Source: a virus
Virus record (IMG/VR): IMGVR_UViG_3300042889_001272
Span: 62,001 to 126,000 of that record
Direction: 5' to 3' (one strand)
DNA: 64,000 bases
Position numbers and translations under genes: made by a program. Positions within the stretch are counted from its first letter, which is position 1. Each line of letters begins with the position of its first letter. The notes under the pieces were generated by a model that had not been told where the DNA came from, ran no database searches, and saw only the letters and a list, made by a program, of their open reading frames with translations. Shown one piece after another: positions 1 to 7,659 of this stretch.

Positions 1-1
1 G

Positions 2-1111
2 GGCATTCCTTTACACGAACGTGCCAAACTTGCAGGCGTAGCAGTTGATGCTGTGTTTGACAGTGTCAGTATTGGCACAACATACAAAGCTAAACTAGCA
101 GAAGAAGGAATTATCTTTTGCAGTTTTACAGAAGCAGTACAAGATCATCCGGAACTAGTTAAAGAATATCTAGGATCAGTTGTGCCTCAAGGTGACAACT
201 GGTTTGCCTGCATCAATTCAGCAGTGTTCAGTGATGGTAGTTTTGTATATATTCCTGAAGGTAAACGATGCCCTTTGGAGTTAAGCACTTACTTTAGAAT
301 TAACAGTGCCGGTAGCGGTCAATTTGAACGCACCTTAATTATAGCAGACAAGGATAGTTATGTATCTTACTTGGAGGGATGTACAGCACCCCAACGTGAC
401 GAGAATCAGTTACATGCCGCAGTGGTCGAACTTATTGCCCTTGATAGGGCAGAGATTAAATATTCAACTGTACAAAATTGGTACCCCGGCAACGAACACG
501 GGATTGGCGGAGTCTACAACTTTGTCACAAAACGTGCCCATTGTCGAGGAATTAAAAGTAGAGTTAGTTGGACTCAAGTGGAAACAGGATCAGCCATTAC
601 CTGGAAGTATCCAAGTTGCATATTGCAAGGTGACGGGAGTACCGGAGAGTTTTACTCAGTGGCGGTTACCAAAGGCCATCAACAAGCTGACACTGGTACA
701 AAAATGATTCACATTGGTGCTAATACTCGCAGTAAAATTATCAGCAAGGGTATTAGCATAGGTAACAGCACGATGACTTATCGTGGACTTGTGCGAATGA
801 ATCCCGGTGCTAAAAATGCTCGTAACTATACGCAATGCGATAGTTTGATGATTGGCAATAACAGTCGTAGTAACACTGTGCCTTACACAGATTGCAGAAA
901 TGATTCAGCGCAGATTGAACACGAAGCGACAACTGGCAGAGTAAGTGATGAAGAATTATATTATCTAGCCACTAGAGGATTAGATCCTGAACAGGCAGCA
1001 AGTGCCATTGTAAACGGCTTTTGCCGTAGTGTATTAAACACATTACCTTTAGAATTTGCGGCGGAAGCGAATAAATTACTAGCAGTAACCATGGAAGGAA
1101 GCATAGGATGA
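2..1111 (+). CDS. sufB: SufB, Fe-S cluster scaffold subunit (5' end outside window)
   Basis: Core scaffold of the SufBC2D complex, which builds Fe-S clusters in the cytoplasm. The reading frame is open from base 2, and the codons before the GTG at 53 continue typical SufB sequence ([20 protein letters not shown]), so the gene starts upstream of the window and 53 is not the start. The conserved stretches [46 protein letters not shown] and HEATTG are all present. The cysteine matching the essential Cys405 of E. coli SufB lies in TQCDSLMIG (codon 836-838), and the Glu of IEHEATT is also kept, so it looks functional. It is followed by glutaredoxin, sufC, sufD, sufS and sufE with overlapping ends. 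A complete scaffold gene in a phage is unusual; the family assignment is secure. Confidence 0.96.
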   Translation, partial: GIPLHERAKLAGVAVDAVFDSVSIGTTYKAKLAEEGIIFCSFTEAVQDHPELVKEYLGSVVPQGDNWFACINSAVFSDGSFVYIPEGKRCPLELSTYFRINSAGSGQFERTLIIADKDSYVSYLEGCTAPQRDENQLHAAVVELIALDRAEIKYSTVQNWYPGNEHGIGGVYNFVTKRAHCRGIKSRVSWTQVETGSAITWKYPSCILQGDGSTGEFYSVAVTKGHQQADTGTKMIHIGANTRSKIISKGISIGNSTMTYRGLVRMNPGAKNARNYTQCDSLMIGNNSRSNTVPYTDCRNDSAQIEHEATTGRVSDEELYYLATRGLDPEQAASAIVNGFCRSVLNTLPLEFAAEANKLLAVTMEGSIG

Positions 1112-1413
1112 ACTTAGAAGAGATTAAACAATTGGTAGAAACAAACAAGGTAGTACTGTTTATGAAAGGTACACCACAATTTCCAGAATGCGGATTTAGT
1201 CAGCAGGCCACAAAAATTTTACGGGCTTGTAATGTTGAACAATTTGAAAGTCGCAATGTTTTAGCCGACGAGGCTTTGAGATCAAACATCAAACAATTCA
1301 GCAATTGGCCCACTGTTCCACAATTATATATCAAGGGCGAATTTATTGGCGGCAGTGATATTATGATGGAAATGTACCAAGCTGGCGAACTGGAAGTTTT
1401 ATTAAATGATTAA
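1108..1413 (+). CDS. grxD: Monothiol CGFS glutaredoxin (Grx4/GrxD type)
   Basis: A 101-residue glutaredoxin with the monothiol CGFS motif at residues 28-31 and the GG-SD glutathione-binding end (IGGSDIM). CGFS glutaredoxins bind a bridging [2Fe-2S] cluster with glutathione and pass it to carriers such as A-type proteins; they are poor disulfide reductases. The gene overlaps the end of sufB (ATGA) and the start of sufC, so it is inserted inside the suf operon and is probably translated with it. Length is normal for the family (about 110). The placement supports a role in Fe-S trafficking rather than in supplying ribonucleotide reductase, which phage glutaredoxins usually do. Confidence 0.93.
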   Translation: MNLEEIKQLVETNKVVLFMKGTPQFPECGFSQQATKILRACNVEQFESRNVLADEALRSNIKQFSNWPTVPQLYIKGEFIGGSDIMMEMYQAGELEVLLND

Positions 1414-2059
1414 AGTAAGCAATCTATCAGCAAGTATCGGCAATAAACAAATTTTAAACAAGATTAGTTTTACAGTAGAACCCGGAGAATGTTTGTTGAT
1501 CACAGGACCAAACGGCAGCGGCAAATCAACCTTGCTACATACTATTATGGGTAGACCAGATATTAATGCCACAGGTAGTATTAAAATTCGCAGTGGAGAA
1601 ATAATTGACATGCTTTGTCATGATCGTAGTCAAGCAGGAGTATTCATGGCGCATCAAAGTCCTCCTGCCATCGATGGTATCAACACTATGACATTGTTTA
1701 AAGAAATACAAAAAGTTCAAAACGTTGCAGGCAGTACCGGTGAATTAATTAAACTTACCAAGTCATTATTTAAATGGATTGGCTTGCCCGAAGGCTGGGA
1801 GAAAAGACAGTTCAATAATGGTGCCAGCGGCGGTGAGCGTAAAAAAAATGAACTCACACAGGCCGTATATCTACAAGGCAAAACACAAGTCTTACTATTG
1901 GACGAACCCGACAGCGGATTAGAACAAAGCAGCCGTCAAAAAATAATTGATTTAATTCAAGAAACTAAAAATCGACGCGGATGTGTATTATTAGTCACAC
2001 ATGATAAAGAACTACAAGAATTATATAGTGCTAACAAATTGGATTTAAGTAATGCGTAA
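1406..2059 (+). CDS. sufC: SufC, ABC-type ATPase of Fe-S assembly
   Basis: Cytosolic ABC ATPase that drives conformational change in SufBC2D. Walker A GPNGSGKST at residues 34-42, the SufC-type signature ASGGERKK at 140-147, Walker B with D-loop VLLLDEPDSGL at 162-172 and the H-loop VTHD ending near residue 200 are all intact. There are no membrane segments. The Q-loop region (MAHQSPPAIDGI) is the form typical of SufC rather than of transporters. At 217 residues it is slightly shorter than bacterial SufC (about 250). The start overlaps glutaredoxin by 8 bases and the end overlaps the small sufD. Confidence 0.96.
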   Translation: MIKVSNLSASIGNKQILNKISFTVEPGECLLITGPNGSGKSTLLHTIMGRPDINATGSIKIRSGEIIDMLCHDRSQAGVFMAHQSPPAIDGINTMTLFKEIQKVQNVAGSTGELIKLTKSLFKWIGLPEGWEKRQFNNGASGGERKKNELTQAVYLQGKTQVLLLDEPDSGLEQSSRQKIIDLIQETKNRRGCVLLVTHDKELQELYSANKLDLSNA

Positions 2060-2483
2060 AGTATATTTAGATGCTGACAGTTTGGATTTAGTATTGGTTC
2101 CTACACGACCCGAGTATGAATTTGTATTCATTCAGACTGAAGGTAAATGTATTGCTAACATCAAACTAAAACCTTTTCCCGATACAAAATTCAAAGTTAA
2201 GATTTATATCTACGCAGAAGGCACCAGCGAAGTAGATTGTGTTTGTACATTAGATGTACCTAAAGATGTCAGCGGAGTTGAAACAGATATTCAAATTCGC
2301 AGTTGGCCTTTTGATAAGAGTAAAATTAAAGCTCGTCCTGAAATGTTTATTGCTAATAGTAATATTATTGCTAATCATGGCAATGCTCTGGGAACATTAA
2401 AACCTGAGGATAATTATTATCTTGCCAGTAGAGGTATCACTGATTACAAAGAATTAGTTAAACAAAGTTTATTAAATGCGTGA
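2052..2483 (+). CDS. sufD: Minimal SufD-like protein (C-terminal part only)
   Basis: At 143 residues this is about a third of normal SufD (about 420). The C-terminal third matches the SufB/SufD pattern: ARPEMFIANSNIIANHGNALGTL followed by YYLASRGI, with His109 at the place of the essential His360 of E. coli SufD. The N-terminal helical domain and most of the beta-helix are missing; residues 1-90 look like a few beta strands. Position between sufC and sufS is exactly that of sufD in bacteria. It may be a reduced SufD that still pairs with SufB and SufC, or a decayed one; the preserved overlaps and reading frame favour function. Confidence 0.75.
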   Translation: MRKVYLDADSLDLVLVPTRPEYEFVFIQTEGKCIANIKLKPFPDTKFKVKIYIYAEGTSEVDCVCTLDVPKDVSGVETDIQIRSWPFDKSKIKARPEMFIANSNIIANHGNALGTLKPEDNYYLASRGITDYKELVKQSLLNA

Positions 2484-3660
2484 ATATTTTCCTTTCTTCA
2501 AACGTAGACAAGATATAATTTATCTCGACAGTGCAGCCACAAGTCAAACTTTGTACACCGTTGTCGAAGATATGCAAGATTTTATGTTGAGTAATAAAAG
2601 CAATGCACATCGAAGCGGCAATAGCATGGGCACTTATGTTGACCAACAATATCAATCTAGCAAAGAACTCATAGGCAAATGGTTAAACATTAACAAACCC
2701 GAACAGCGTATTGTGTTTAACAGTGGCACGACACAGGGATTGAATGATGCCGCGTCAATGATTATGTGTGCAATGTCATCCGGTGTAGTATTTATTGGCA
2801 TCGATAGTCATCACAGTTTAATCTTGCCCTGGACACAGTCTGGTAATTCTAAATGGCGAGTTGTTTTCATTGAGTTAGACAAAGATGGCCGTTTAGATCT
2901 AAATGATTTAAAAACAAAAATTAAAGAAGAACCAATGGCTTTGGCAAAAGTCATTGCTGTAAATGCCGTTAGCAATGTACTTGGCCTAGTCAACGATTTA
3001 GATGGCATTAAAAAGATTGCTTTAGAATATGCCGCAGTAAGTTTAATCGATGCCAGTCAAGTCGTTAGTAAGCGTCGAATAGACATCAGTGGCTTTGATT
3101 TTGTTGCTTGGAGTTGGCACAAAGTTTACGGACCCATGGGTCTAGGATGCTTGCTCATAGACCCAGTGTGGCTAAACTTCAATCCAGTTCGCCCCGGAGG
3201 AGGAACAGTCACCAGTGTAAGCATGGATTCAGTGACTTGGCAAACCAATGCCGGCAAGTTTGAAAGTGGTACACAGAATCTTGCGGCTATTTGCACATTG
3301 CCTAAACTCGTTAATTGGTTAATCGAACATCAAGATGAAATAGAATCTCATGATATTGGACTTGCTAGAATCACTAATGACCACATATCCTTGGCACAAT
3401 TTACTCCGGTTAGTCGAACAGACTCCGGACTGATCTGCTTAGATCCGGTTGTTGGCGCAGTAGAAGATTATACAATGATGTTGGATGCCAAGAACATTAT
3501 GATTCGTAGTGGAAAATTGTGTGCCGAACCACTGATAGCACAAATTAGTAATAATGGCCTGTTAAGACTAAGCTGGGCTTGTTATACCACCAGACAAGAA
3601 ATAGAACAAGCATTTGACAGCTTGGGAGACATACATGCAAGACTTTCAAAACATGTTTAA
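2476..3660 (+). CDS. sufS: SufS, group II cysteine desulfurase
   Basis: PLP enzyme that takes sulfur from cysteine and hands it as persulfide to SufE. A full-length 394-residue protein with the GTTQGLN cofactor loop (84-90), D192 and Q195 of the PLP pocket, the Schiff-base lysine K216 in SWHKVYGPMG and the catalytic Cys349 in RSGKLCAEPL, which corresponds to Cys364 of E. coli SufS. The start ATG overlaps the end of sufD and the end overlaps sufE. All catalytic residues are present, so it should be active. Confidence 0.96.
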   Translation: MREYFPFFKRRQDIIYLDSAATSQTLYTVVEDMQDFMLSNKSNAHRSGNSMGTYVDQQYQSSKELIGKWLNINKPEQRIVFNSGTTQGLNDAASMIMCAMSSGVVFIGIDSHHSLILPWTQSGNSKWRVVFIELDKDGRLDLNDLKTKIKEEPMALAKVIAVNAVSNVLGLVNDLDGIKKIALEYAAVSLIDASQVVSKRRIDISGFDFVAWSWHKVYGPMGLGCLLIDPVWLNFNPVRPGGGTVTSVSMDSVTWQTNAGKFESGTQNLAAICTLPKLVNWLIEHQDEIESHDIGLARITNDHISLAQFTPVSRTDSGLICLDPVVGAVEDYTMMLDAKNIMIRSGKLCAEPLIAQISNNGLLRLSWACYTTRQEIEQAFDSLGDIHARLSKHV

Positions 3661-4009
3661 AGATTTATTTGAACTAGATGATGCCATGGACAAGTACGAA
3701 TGGATCATGGAATATGATGCCATTACCAAACCTGTGTTTACTGTTGTTAAGTCAGATGCAAATTTAGTTCAAGGTTGCACTAGTAATTTATGGGTTGAAA
3801 AGATTGATGAATGTATCTATTGCTATGGCGAAAGTTTAATTGTGCAGGGCATTGCATCAATGATCTGCGATTGGTTCAATCAAGCAAATAAAAAACAACA
3901 AATGGACTTTAGCTTAAATACACTTACTAATATAGGATTAGCACCATTGCTAAGTATGGGTAGACAAAACGGTGTTGCTAATTTAATAGCAAAGATTAAA
4001 ACATTATGA
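3635..4009 (+). CDS. sufE: SufE, sulfur acceptor for SufS
   Basis: Small protein that accepts persulfide sulfur from SufS and delivers it to SufB. The acceptor cysteine is Cys48 in NLVQGCTSNLWV, matching the VPGCQSQVW motif of bacterial SufE. Length 124 from the ATG at 3635, which follows a GGGAG; an upstream ATG at 3614 in the same frame gives seven more residues and is less likely. It overlaps the sufS end by 26 bases and its stop overlaps the next small gene (ATGA). Confidence 0.93.
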   Translation: MQDFQNMFKDLFELDDAMDKYEWIMEYDAITKPVFTVVKSDANLVQGCTSNLWVEKIDECIYCYGESLIVQGIASMICDWFNQANKKQQMDFSLNTLTNIGLAPLLSMGRQNGVANLIAKIKTL

Positions 4010-4185
4010 ACGAACTCGAAACTTTGTTGAAAATGCATGACTGGGGTCATGCGGGATACATTACTCGGCCAGCAGTGGATCAAGCCATGCGAGCTAATGC
4101 AGGTGCAGAAGCCACTGCACTATGGGAAAAATACTGTCCTTGGAGTGAGACTAACGGCGGATACATTGCCTGGAGCAAACAATGA
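4006..4185 (+). CDS. Small hypothetical protein in the suf operon (59 aa)
   Basis: ATG overlaps the sufE stop and its TGA overlaps the sufT ATG, so the 59 codons fill the gap between the two genes exactly. The product begins MNELETLLKMHDWGH and contains one cysteine (KYCPW) and several Trp/His residues. I do not recognise the family. The double ATGA coupling makes it a likely real gene despite its size; a role in Fe-S assembly is only guilt by association. Confidence 0.7.
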   Translation: MNELETLLKMHDWGHAGYITRPAVDQAMRANAGAEATALWEKYCPWSETNGGYIAWSKQ

Positions 4186-4541
4186 ACGAACAAATTGAAC
4201 AAGGTATTGTTGCTGGTTTAAAAACAGTATACGATCCGGAGATCCCAGTAAATATCTATGACTTGGGATTGATATACAAAATTGACGTTGATGATGTCGA
4301 TGTTAAAATTTTAATGACACTGACATCAGCATTTTGTCCCAGTGCGGAAGAGATTCCAGCAGAGGTGCGGGTTGTGGTAGAAAACGCTTTAAAAGAGTTA
4401 AATACTACGAGAACTATTTCAGTAGAAGTAGTGTTTGATCCTCCGTGGACTCCTGAAAGAGTATCCGAAGAGGCAAGATTAGAAATGGGAATGTACGATT
4501 ATGATCAAGAAAATTCTAGCCTGGATCACTGGCAAGAGTGA
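4182..4541 (+). CDS. sufT: SufT-like MIP18/DUF59 Fe-S maturation protein
   Basis: A 119-residue MIP18/PaaD-family (DUF59) protein. Diagnostic features are TVYDPEIPVNIYDLGLIY near residues 16-33, the TSAFCPSAEEIP loop carrying the conserved cysteine, and the closing VEVVFDPPWTPERVSEEAR. Family members (SufT, PaaD, CIA2) help transfer clusters to client proteins. In bacteria sufT commonly closes suf operons, which fits the location. It overlaps the next gene by 41 bases. Confidence 0.9.
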   Translation: MNEQIEQGIVAGLKTVYDPEIPVNIYDLGLIYKIDVDDVDVKILMTLTSAFCPSAEEIPAEVRVVVENALKELNTTRTISVEVVFDPPWTPERVSEEARLEMGMYDYDQENSSLDHWQE

Positions 4542-4866
4542 TACAGCAGTGGCAGAAGCCGCTCCTTATAAAGTTGAAGTAGTTACACCAAAAGCAGAAG
4601 AAATTCCACTTGGTACAGAAGCAACAATTATTGCAGTTTCGCATTCAGACATGCCGATTAATGCTTTAACAGTTGAAGTTGTTCCAAACGCAGTGGTACC
4701 AGCCGCAATTGAAACTTCTACAGTTACAGTTAAAGCAAAATATAAAAAAGCTGACTTGACTGCAATGACTAAAGCACAGTTAATGGAACTTGTTACAAAA
4801 CATGGTGTAGAAGTTAAAGCTCGCAGTACCAAAGAAGAACTAGTAAAAGTATTAGTAAAAGTATGA
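4501..4866 (+). CDS. Hypothetical protein with SAP/HeH-like C-terminus
   Basis: A 121-residue protein with an N-terminal amphipathic segment (MIKKILAWITG), an Ala/Val/Thr-rich middle and a C-terminal helix-extension-helix-like unit (LTAMTKAQLMELVTKHG, then STKEELVKVL). Such SAP/HeH/Rho-N-like units often bind nucleic acid or act as short interaction modules. It overlaps sufT and the A-type carrier and therefore is co-translated with the suf genes. The function is unknown. Confidence 0.65.
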   Translation: MIKKILAWITGKSDTAVAEAAPYKVEVVTPKAEEIPLGTEATIIAVSHSDMPINALTVEVVPNAVVPAAIETSTVTVKAKYKKADLTAMTKAQLMELVTKHGVEVKARSTKEELVKVLVKV

Positions 4867-5192
4867 TAGTTCTCACTGTCACCGACGAAGCCAAGAAGCA
4901 TATTATTGACATGTTGGATCGGTCCAATATGCCAGCAGTTCAGCTTGGTTTAGAAGCTCAGGGTTGTAATGGATACATGTATACCTGGACACCCATTTCT
5001 GATGCCTACGGTGAAGTAATAGAGCTTGACGACACACATAGTATAGTGTATAATAAATCTATTGTGCCACATATCATAGACAGCGTGGTAGAGATTGAAA
5101 AAACTGGATTTAATTCTAGATTAGTTTTGAACAATCCCAACGTTGCTTATGCGTGTGGTTGTGGCGAAAGTGTAAACTTTAAAAATGACTGA
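4863..5192 (+). CDS. sufA: A-type Fe-S carrier (SufA/IscA/ErpA family)
   Basis: A 109-residue A-type carrier with the three ligand cysteines: Cys35 in EAQGCNGY and Cys98/Cys100 in ACGCGESVNF. These bind a [2Fe-2S] or [4Fe-4S] cluster and move it from SufBCD to apo-enzymes. The start overlaps the previous gene and the end overlaps the next (ATGA). A-type carriers are the Fe-S gene most often reported in phages; here it is accompanied by the whole machinery. Confidence 0.93.
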   Translation: MIVLTVTDEAKKHIIDMLDRSNMPAVQLGLEAQGCNGYMYTWTPISDAYGEVIELDDTHSIVYNKSIVPHIIDSVVEIEKTGFNSRLVLNNPNVAYACGCGESVNFKND

Positions 5193-5412
5193 ACCTGATT
5201 TAAACAAACAATTAAATGAGTTGATTGAACGTGAACGTGAGATTCTTAAAAAGATGAATGTTGCACGCCGCGCAGGCGTCAGCGAGGGTATTATCAGTCA
5301 GCTGACATATATGTTAGACGAAGTGCAATTTGCACAACAAGACATTAGAGCCAAGCAGGCTGCTGGCACAGGCAAAGACAATGATTTTGGTAGTTTTATC
5401 AGTATCGGATAA
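5185..5412 (+). CDS. Small hypothetical protein, predicted coiled coil
   Basis: 75 residues beginning MTEPDLNKQLNEL, largely helical and charged (NELIEREREILKKM), ending in a glycine-rich tail (GSFISIG). It overlaps the A-type carrier by 8 bases and abuts the DnaE-like fragment. I recognise no family. Confidence 0.6.
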   Translation: MTEPDLNKQLNELIEREREILKKMNVARRAGVSEGIISQLTYMLDEVQFAQQDIRAKQAAGTGKDNDFGSFISIG

Positions 5413-5891
5413 TGTTAGACAACAAAGGCAATATGTACGTTGAAGAAGATGACATCATTGAATTAATGCTGTTGAATAGGCAAGCAAAAATTCTTCCTCG
5501 CAATATTCAAAGTTTTAAAATATTTGAATCAACTTGTAAATCGTATGGAATTAAAAATCCATTCGAGTTAGACAGTTCCACAGAAGATATAACTTGGAAT
5601 ATGCCCGAAGAGTATCGCAGACTCGATATTAGACAACATATAGAATCTAACTATACGTTGAGTAATATGCAGTTGGCAAGAGTTAATTTAGAATTAGATG
5701 AATTTGAAAAAAGAAACTTAACTGATCTATTAAGATTTTTAGTTTATTTTATCGACACAGTAAGAAAAAACAATATTGTCTATGGTGTTGGCCGAGGTAG
5801 TAGTATCGCAAGTTATGTATTATATTTGCTTAAAGTGCATCGTATAGATAGCATTAAATATAATTTAGATATCAAGGAATTTTTAAAATGA
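5412..5891 (+). CDS. DNA polymerase III alpha-like fragment (GRGS motif)
   Basis: A 159-residue protein whose C-terminus (YGVGRGSSIASYVLYLLKVHRID...YNLDIKEFL) closely resembles the PolIII alpha palm segment [24 protein letters not shown]...FERFLN. The preceding helical part (NLELDEFEKRNLTDLLRFLVYFIDTVRKN) also fits the region just before it. Everything else of DnaE (PHP, catalytic Asp pair, fingers, beta-binding) is absent, and the frame stops right after EFLK. It cannot be a polymerase; it may bind nucleotide/DNA or be a remnant kept for another use. It overlaps the next gene (ATGA). Confidence 0.65.
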   Translation: MLDNKGNMYVEEDDIIELMLLNRQAKILPRNIQSFKIFESTCKSYGIKNPFELDSSTEDITWNMPEEYRRLDIRQHIESNYTLSNMQLARVNLELDEFEKRNLTDLLRFLVYFIDTVRKNNIVYGVGRGSSIASYVLYLLKVHRIDSIKYNLDIKEFLK

Positions 5892-6268
5892 GTAATCATA
5901 GAACAGCCAGAGGTAGAGAATTTAATATGCAGGGTTTTGTCTCAGATAAAGGACAGACAACTGCTGTTGGAAACTCTAATAGAAATGCTCAGGGAGATTT
6001 ACTAGGCCGAGGAGGTAAAATTGTTGCCAACTCGAAAGAAATAACAAACGCTGTCTATAATAATAACAAAAGACCGGCCAGTAAAACAGTGAAGATTAAT
6101 CCCATGGAGCAGGAAATCAGCCGCAAGGATATCATAGGCGCTGACGGTGTTGGCCGTGTTGAAATAACATATGCAGACGGCAGCGTAGAGATTCAAACTA
6201 AAGAAGATGCTGTTGCGCCTTCTAAGCCATTAGATTTTGATTTTAACAATATTAGCAAGGAACTATAA
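5888..6268 (+). CDS. Hypothetical phage protein
   Basis: A 126-residue hydrophilic protein beginning MSNHRTARGREFNMQGF and rich in Asn, Gly and Lys. The end of the protein is acidic (PLDFDFNNISKEL). I recall similar RGR-FNM-type N-termini among marine T4-like phage hypotheticals but cannot assign a function. It is placed between the DnaE-like fragment and the cochaperonin, with overlaps on both sides. Confidence 0.65.
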   Translation: MSNHRTARGREFNMQGFVSDKGQTTAVGNSNRNAQGDLLGRGGKIVANSKEITNAVYNNNKRPASKTVKINPMEQEISRKDIIGADGVGRVEITYADGSVEIQTKEDAVAPSKPLDFDFNNISKEL

Positions 6269-6639
6269 TGAAGGTTAGACCATTACCAGGTAATATTTTT
6301 GCCGTACTAGAACAGGGCGAACGTGTGACTAAAGGCGGTATCGTACTCAAAGACGATAACGGTAAAATGGAAGGTATTCGCCCACGTTGGGGCCGAGTAT
6401 GGCAGGTCTCTGAAGATATCACAGATGTTAAAATTGGTGACTGGATTCTCTGCGAACACGGACGTTGGACCATGACCATTGAAATTAAAGATGATGCTGG
6501 TGAAACATTTAAATTTCAAAAGATTGATCCCAACGGTATTCTTATGGTGTCGGATCATAAACCCAATGATTCAATGTTTGGCGAAGGTTTCGACGCCAGT
6601 GCTCCTGCTCATCGAGCCGAAGACTTCGGCGCTAGATAA
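6268..6639 (+). CDS. GroES/gp31-like cochaperonin
   Basis: A 123-residue Cpn10-fold protein: VRPLPGNIFAVLEQ, then the mobile-loop region ERVTKGGIVLKDDNGK, then WGRVWQVSED and VKIGDWILCEHGRWT, the usual GroES order. T4 gp31 and its marine relatives replace host GroES on GroEL to fold the major capsid protein, and this is the likely role. The C-terminal 30 residues (FGEGFDASAPAHRAEDFGAR) are an extension beyond Cpn10. The start overlaps the preceding stop. Confidence 0.85.
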   Translation: MKVRPLPGNIFAVLEQGERVTKGGIVLKDDNGKMEGIRPRWGRVWQVSEDITDVKIGDWILCEHGRWTMTIEIKDDAGETFKFQKIDPNGILMVSDHKPNDSMFGEGFDASAPAHRAEDFGAR

Positions 6640-6642
6640 GTC

Positions 6643-6671
6643 TTGACATTCGTCAGGGCTTAGTATATAAT
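6643..6671 (+). promoter_or_regulatory. Sigma70-like promoter, leaderless start for gp44
   Basis: TTGACA at 6643-6648, 17-base spacer, TATAAT at 6666-6671. Only six bases (AATACT) separate the -10 box from the ATG at 6678, so +1 should fall on the A of the start codon. Confidence 0.85.
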
Positions 6672-6677
6672 AATACT

Positions 6678-7619
6678 ATGACTACACAAAATTATCTCTG
6701 GGTTGAGAAGTATAGACCCGCCACTATTAAAGACTATGTTTGGATTAATCCTAGTCAAAAACTTATGGTCGAGGGCTGGGTTAAAGATAAAAATATTCCG
6801 CACTTGCTATTAAGCGGACCGCCTGGCACAGGAAAAACTACTTTAGCCAAAGTTCTATGCAATGAACTAGAAGTTCAAAAGGCGGACATCATGTTTATTA
6901 ATGCCAGTCACGAAACTGGTGTTGATAACCTGCGTGAGAAAGTCGGTAACTTCTGTCGCAGTATGAGCTTTGGTGACTTTCGTGTTATTATACTTGACGA
7001 GGCAGATTATCTAAGTCCTAATGCACAGGGTGTACTGCGTGGTATGTTAGAGCAGTACAGTAATGTAGCAAAGTTTATTCTAACTTGCAATATGCCACAT
7101 AAGGTCATGCCAGCGTTGCATAGTCGTTGTCAGGGGTTTAGTTTCAACAACTTAGATGAAACAGATTTTACAGTTAGATTAGGACAAATCCTAGCCGATG
7201 AAGGCTGTGACTTTGATGTAGACACGTTAACTAATTTTGTTAAAGCAACATATCCGGATCTGCGTAAAGCAATTAACACAGCGCAACAATACAGCCGCAG
7301 TGGTAAGTTAGAAATGCCAGGTGCTGGTCAAAGTACAGACAGCAGTGAGTGGAAGTTAGAAGCCATTGCGTTATTTCAAAATGGCAAAGTTAGACAAGCA
7401 CGTGAAATGATCTGTAAGAAAATTACATTAGAGGAATACGAAGAAGTTTATAAGTTCTTGTATCGTAATTTAGCGTTTTGGGGTGACGATGAAGACACAC
7501 AAGATGCAGCCATTATCATCATTAAAGAAGGAATGGTGAATCACAGTTTGTGTGCTGACCCTGAAATCAATTTAAGTGCTACTATTGTCAAACTAGACCG
7601 TATGCGCCGCGGATTATAA
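6678..7619 (+). CDS. 44: Sliding clamp loader ATPase (T4 gp44-like)
   Basis: AAA+ clamp-loader subunit that loads the gp45 clamp for gp43 polymerase. Walker A GPPGTGKT at 47-54, Walker B VIILDEAD at 103-110, sensor 1 TCN at 136-138 and the SRC arginine finger at 149-151 are present. The protein is 313 residues, close to T4 gp44 (319). It has its own promoter with the start codon at the predicted +1, so no ribosome binding site is present. The partner gp62 is not recognisable next to it, unlike in T4. Confidence 0.95.
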   Translation: MTTQNYLWVEKYRPATIKDYVWINPSQKLMVEGWVKDKNIPHLLLSGPPGTGKTTLAKVLCNELEVQKADIMFINASHETGVDNLREKVGNFCRSMSFGDFRVIILDEADYLSPNAQGVLRGMLEQYSNVAKFILTCNMPHKVMPALHSRCQGFSFNNLDETDFTVRLGQILADEGCDFDVDTLTNFVKATYPDLRKAINTAQQYSRSGKLEMPGAGQSTDSSEWKLEAIALFQNGKVRQAREMICKKITLEEYEEVYKFLYRNLAFWGDDEDTQDAAIIIIKEGMVNHSLCADPEINLSATIVKLDRMRRGL

Positions 7620-7659
7620 AGTAAAGTGGACTAACCCCAAGTTAACTATTACTTACAAT

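Noticed and set aside
53-55. GTG at 53 as start of sufB
   Set aside because: The codons upstream in the same frame encode conserved SufB sequence, so the gene is simply cut by the window edge.
360-707. 115-codon open frame inside sufB
   Set aside because: Shadow frame within a highly conserved gene; no ribosome site.
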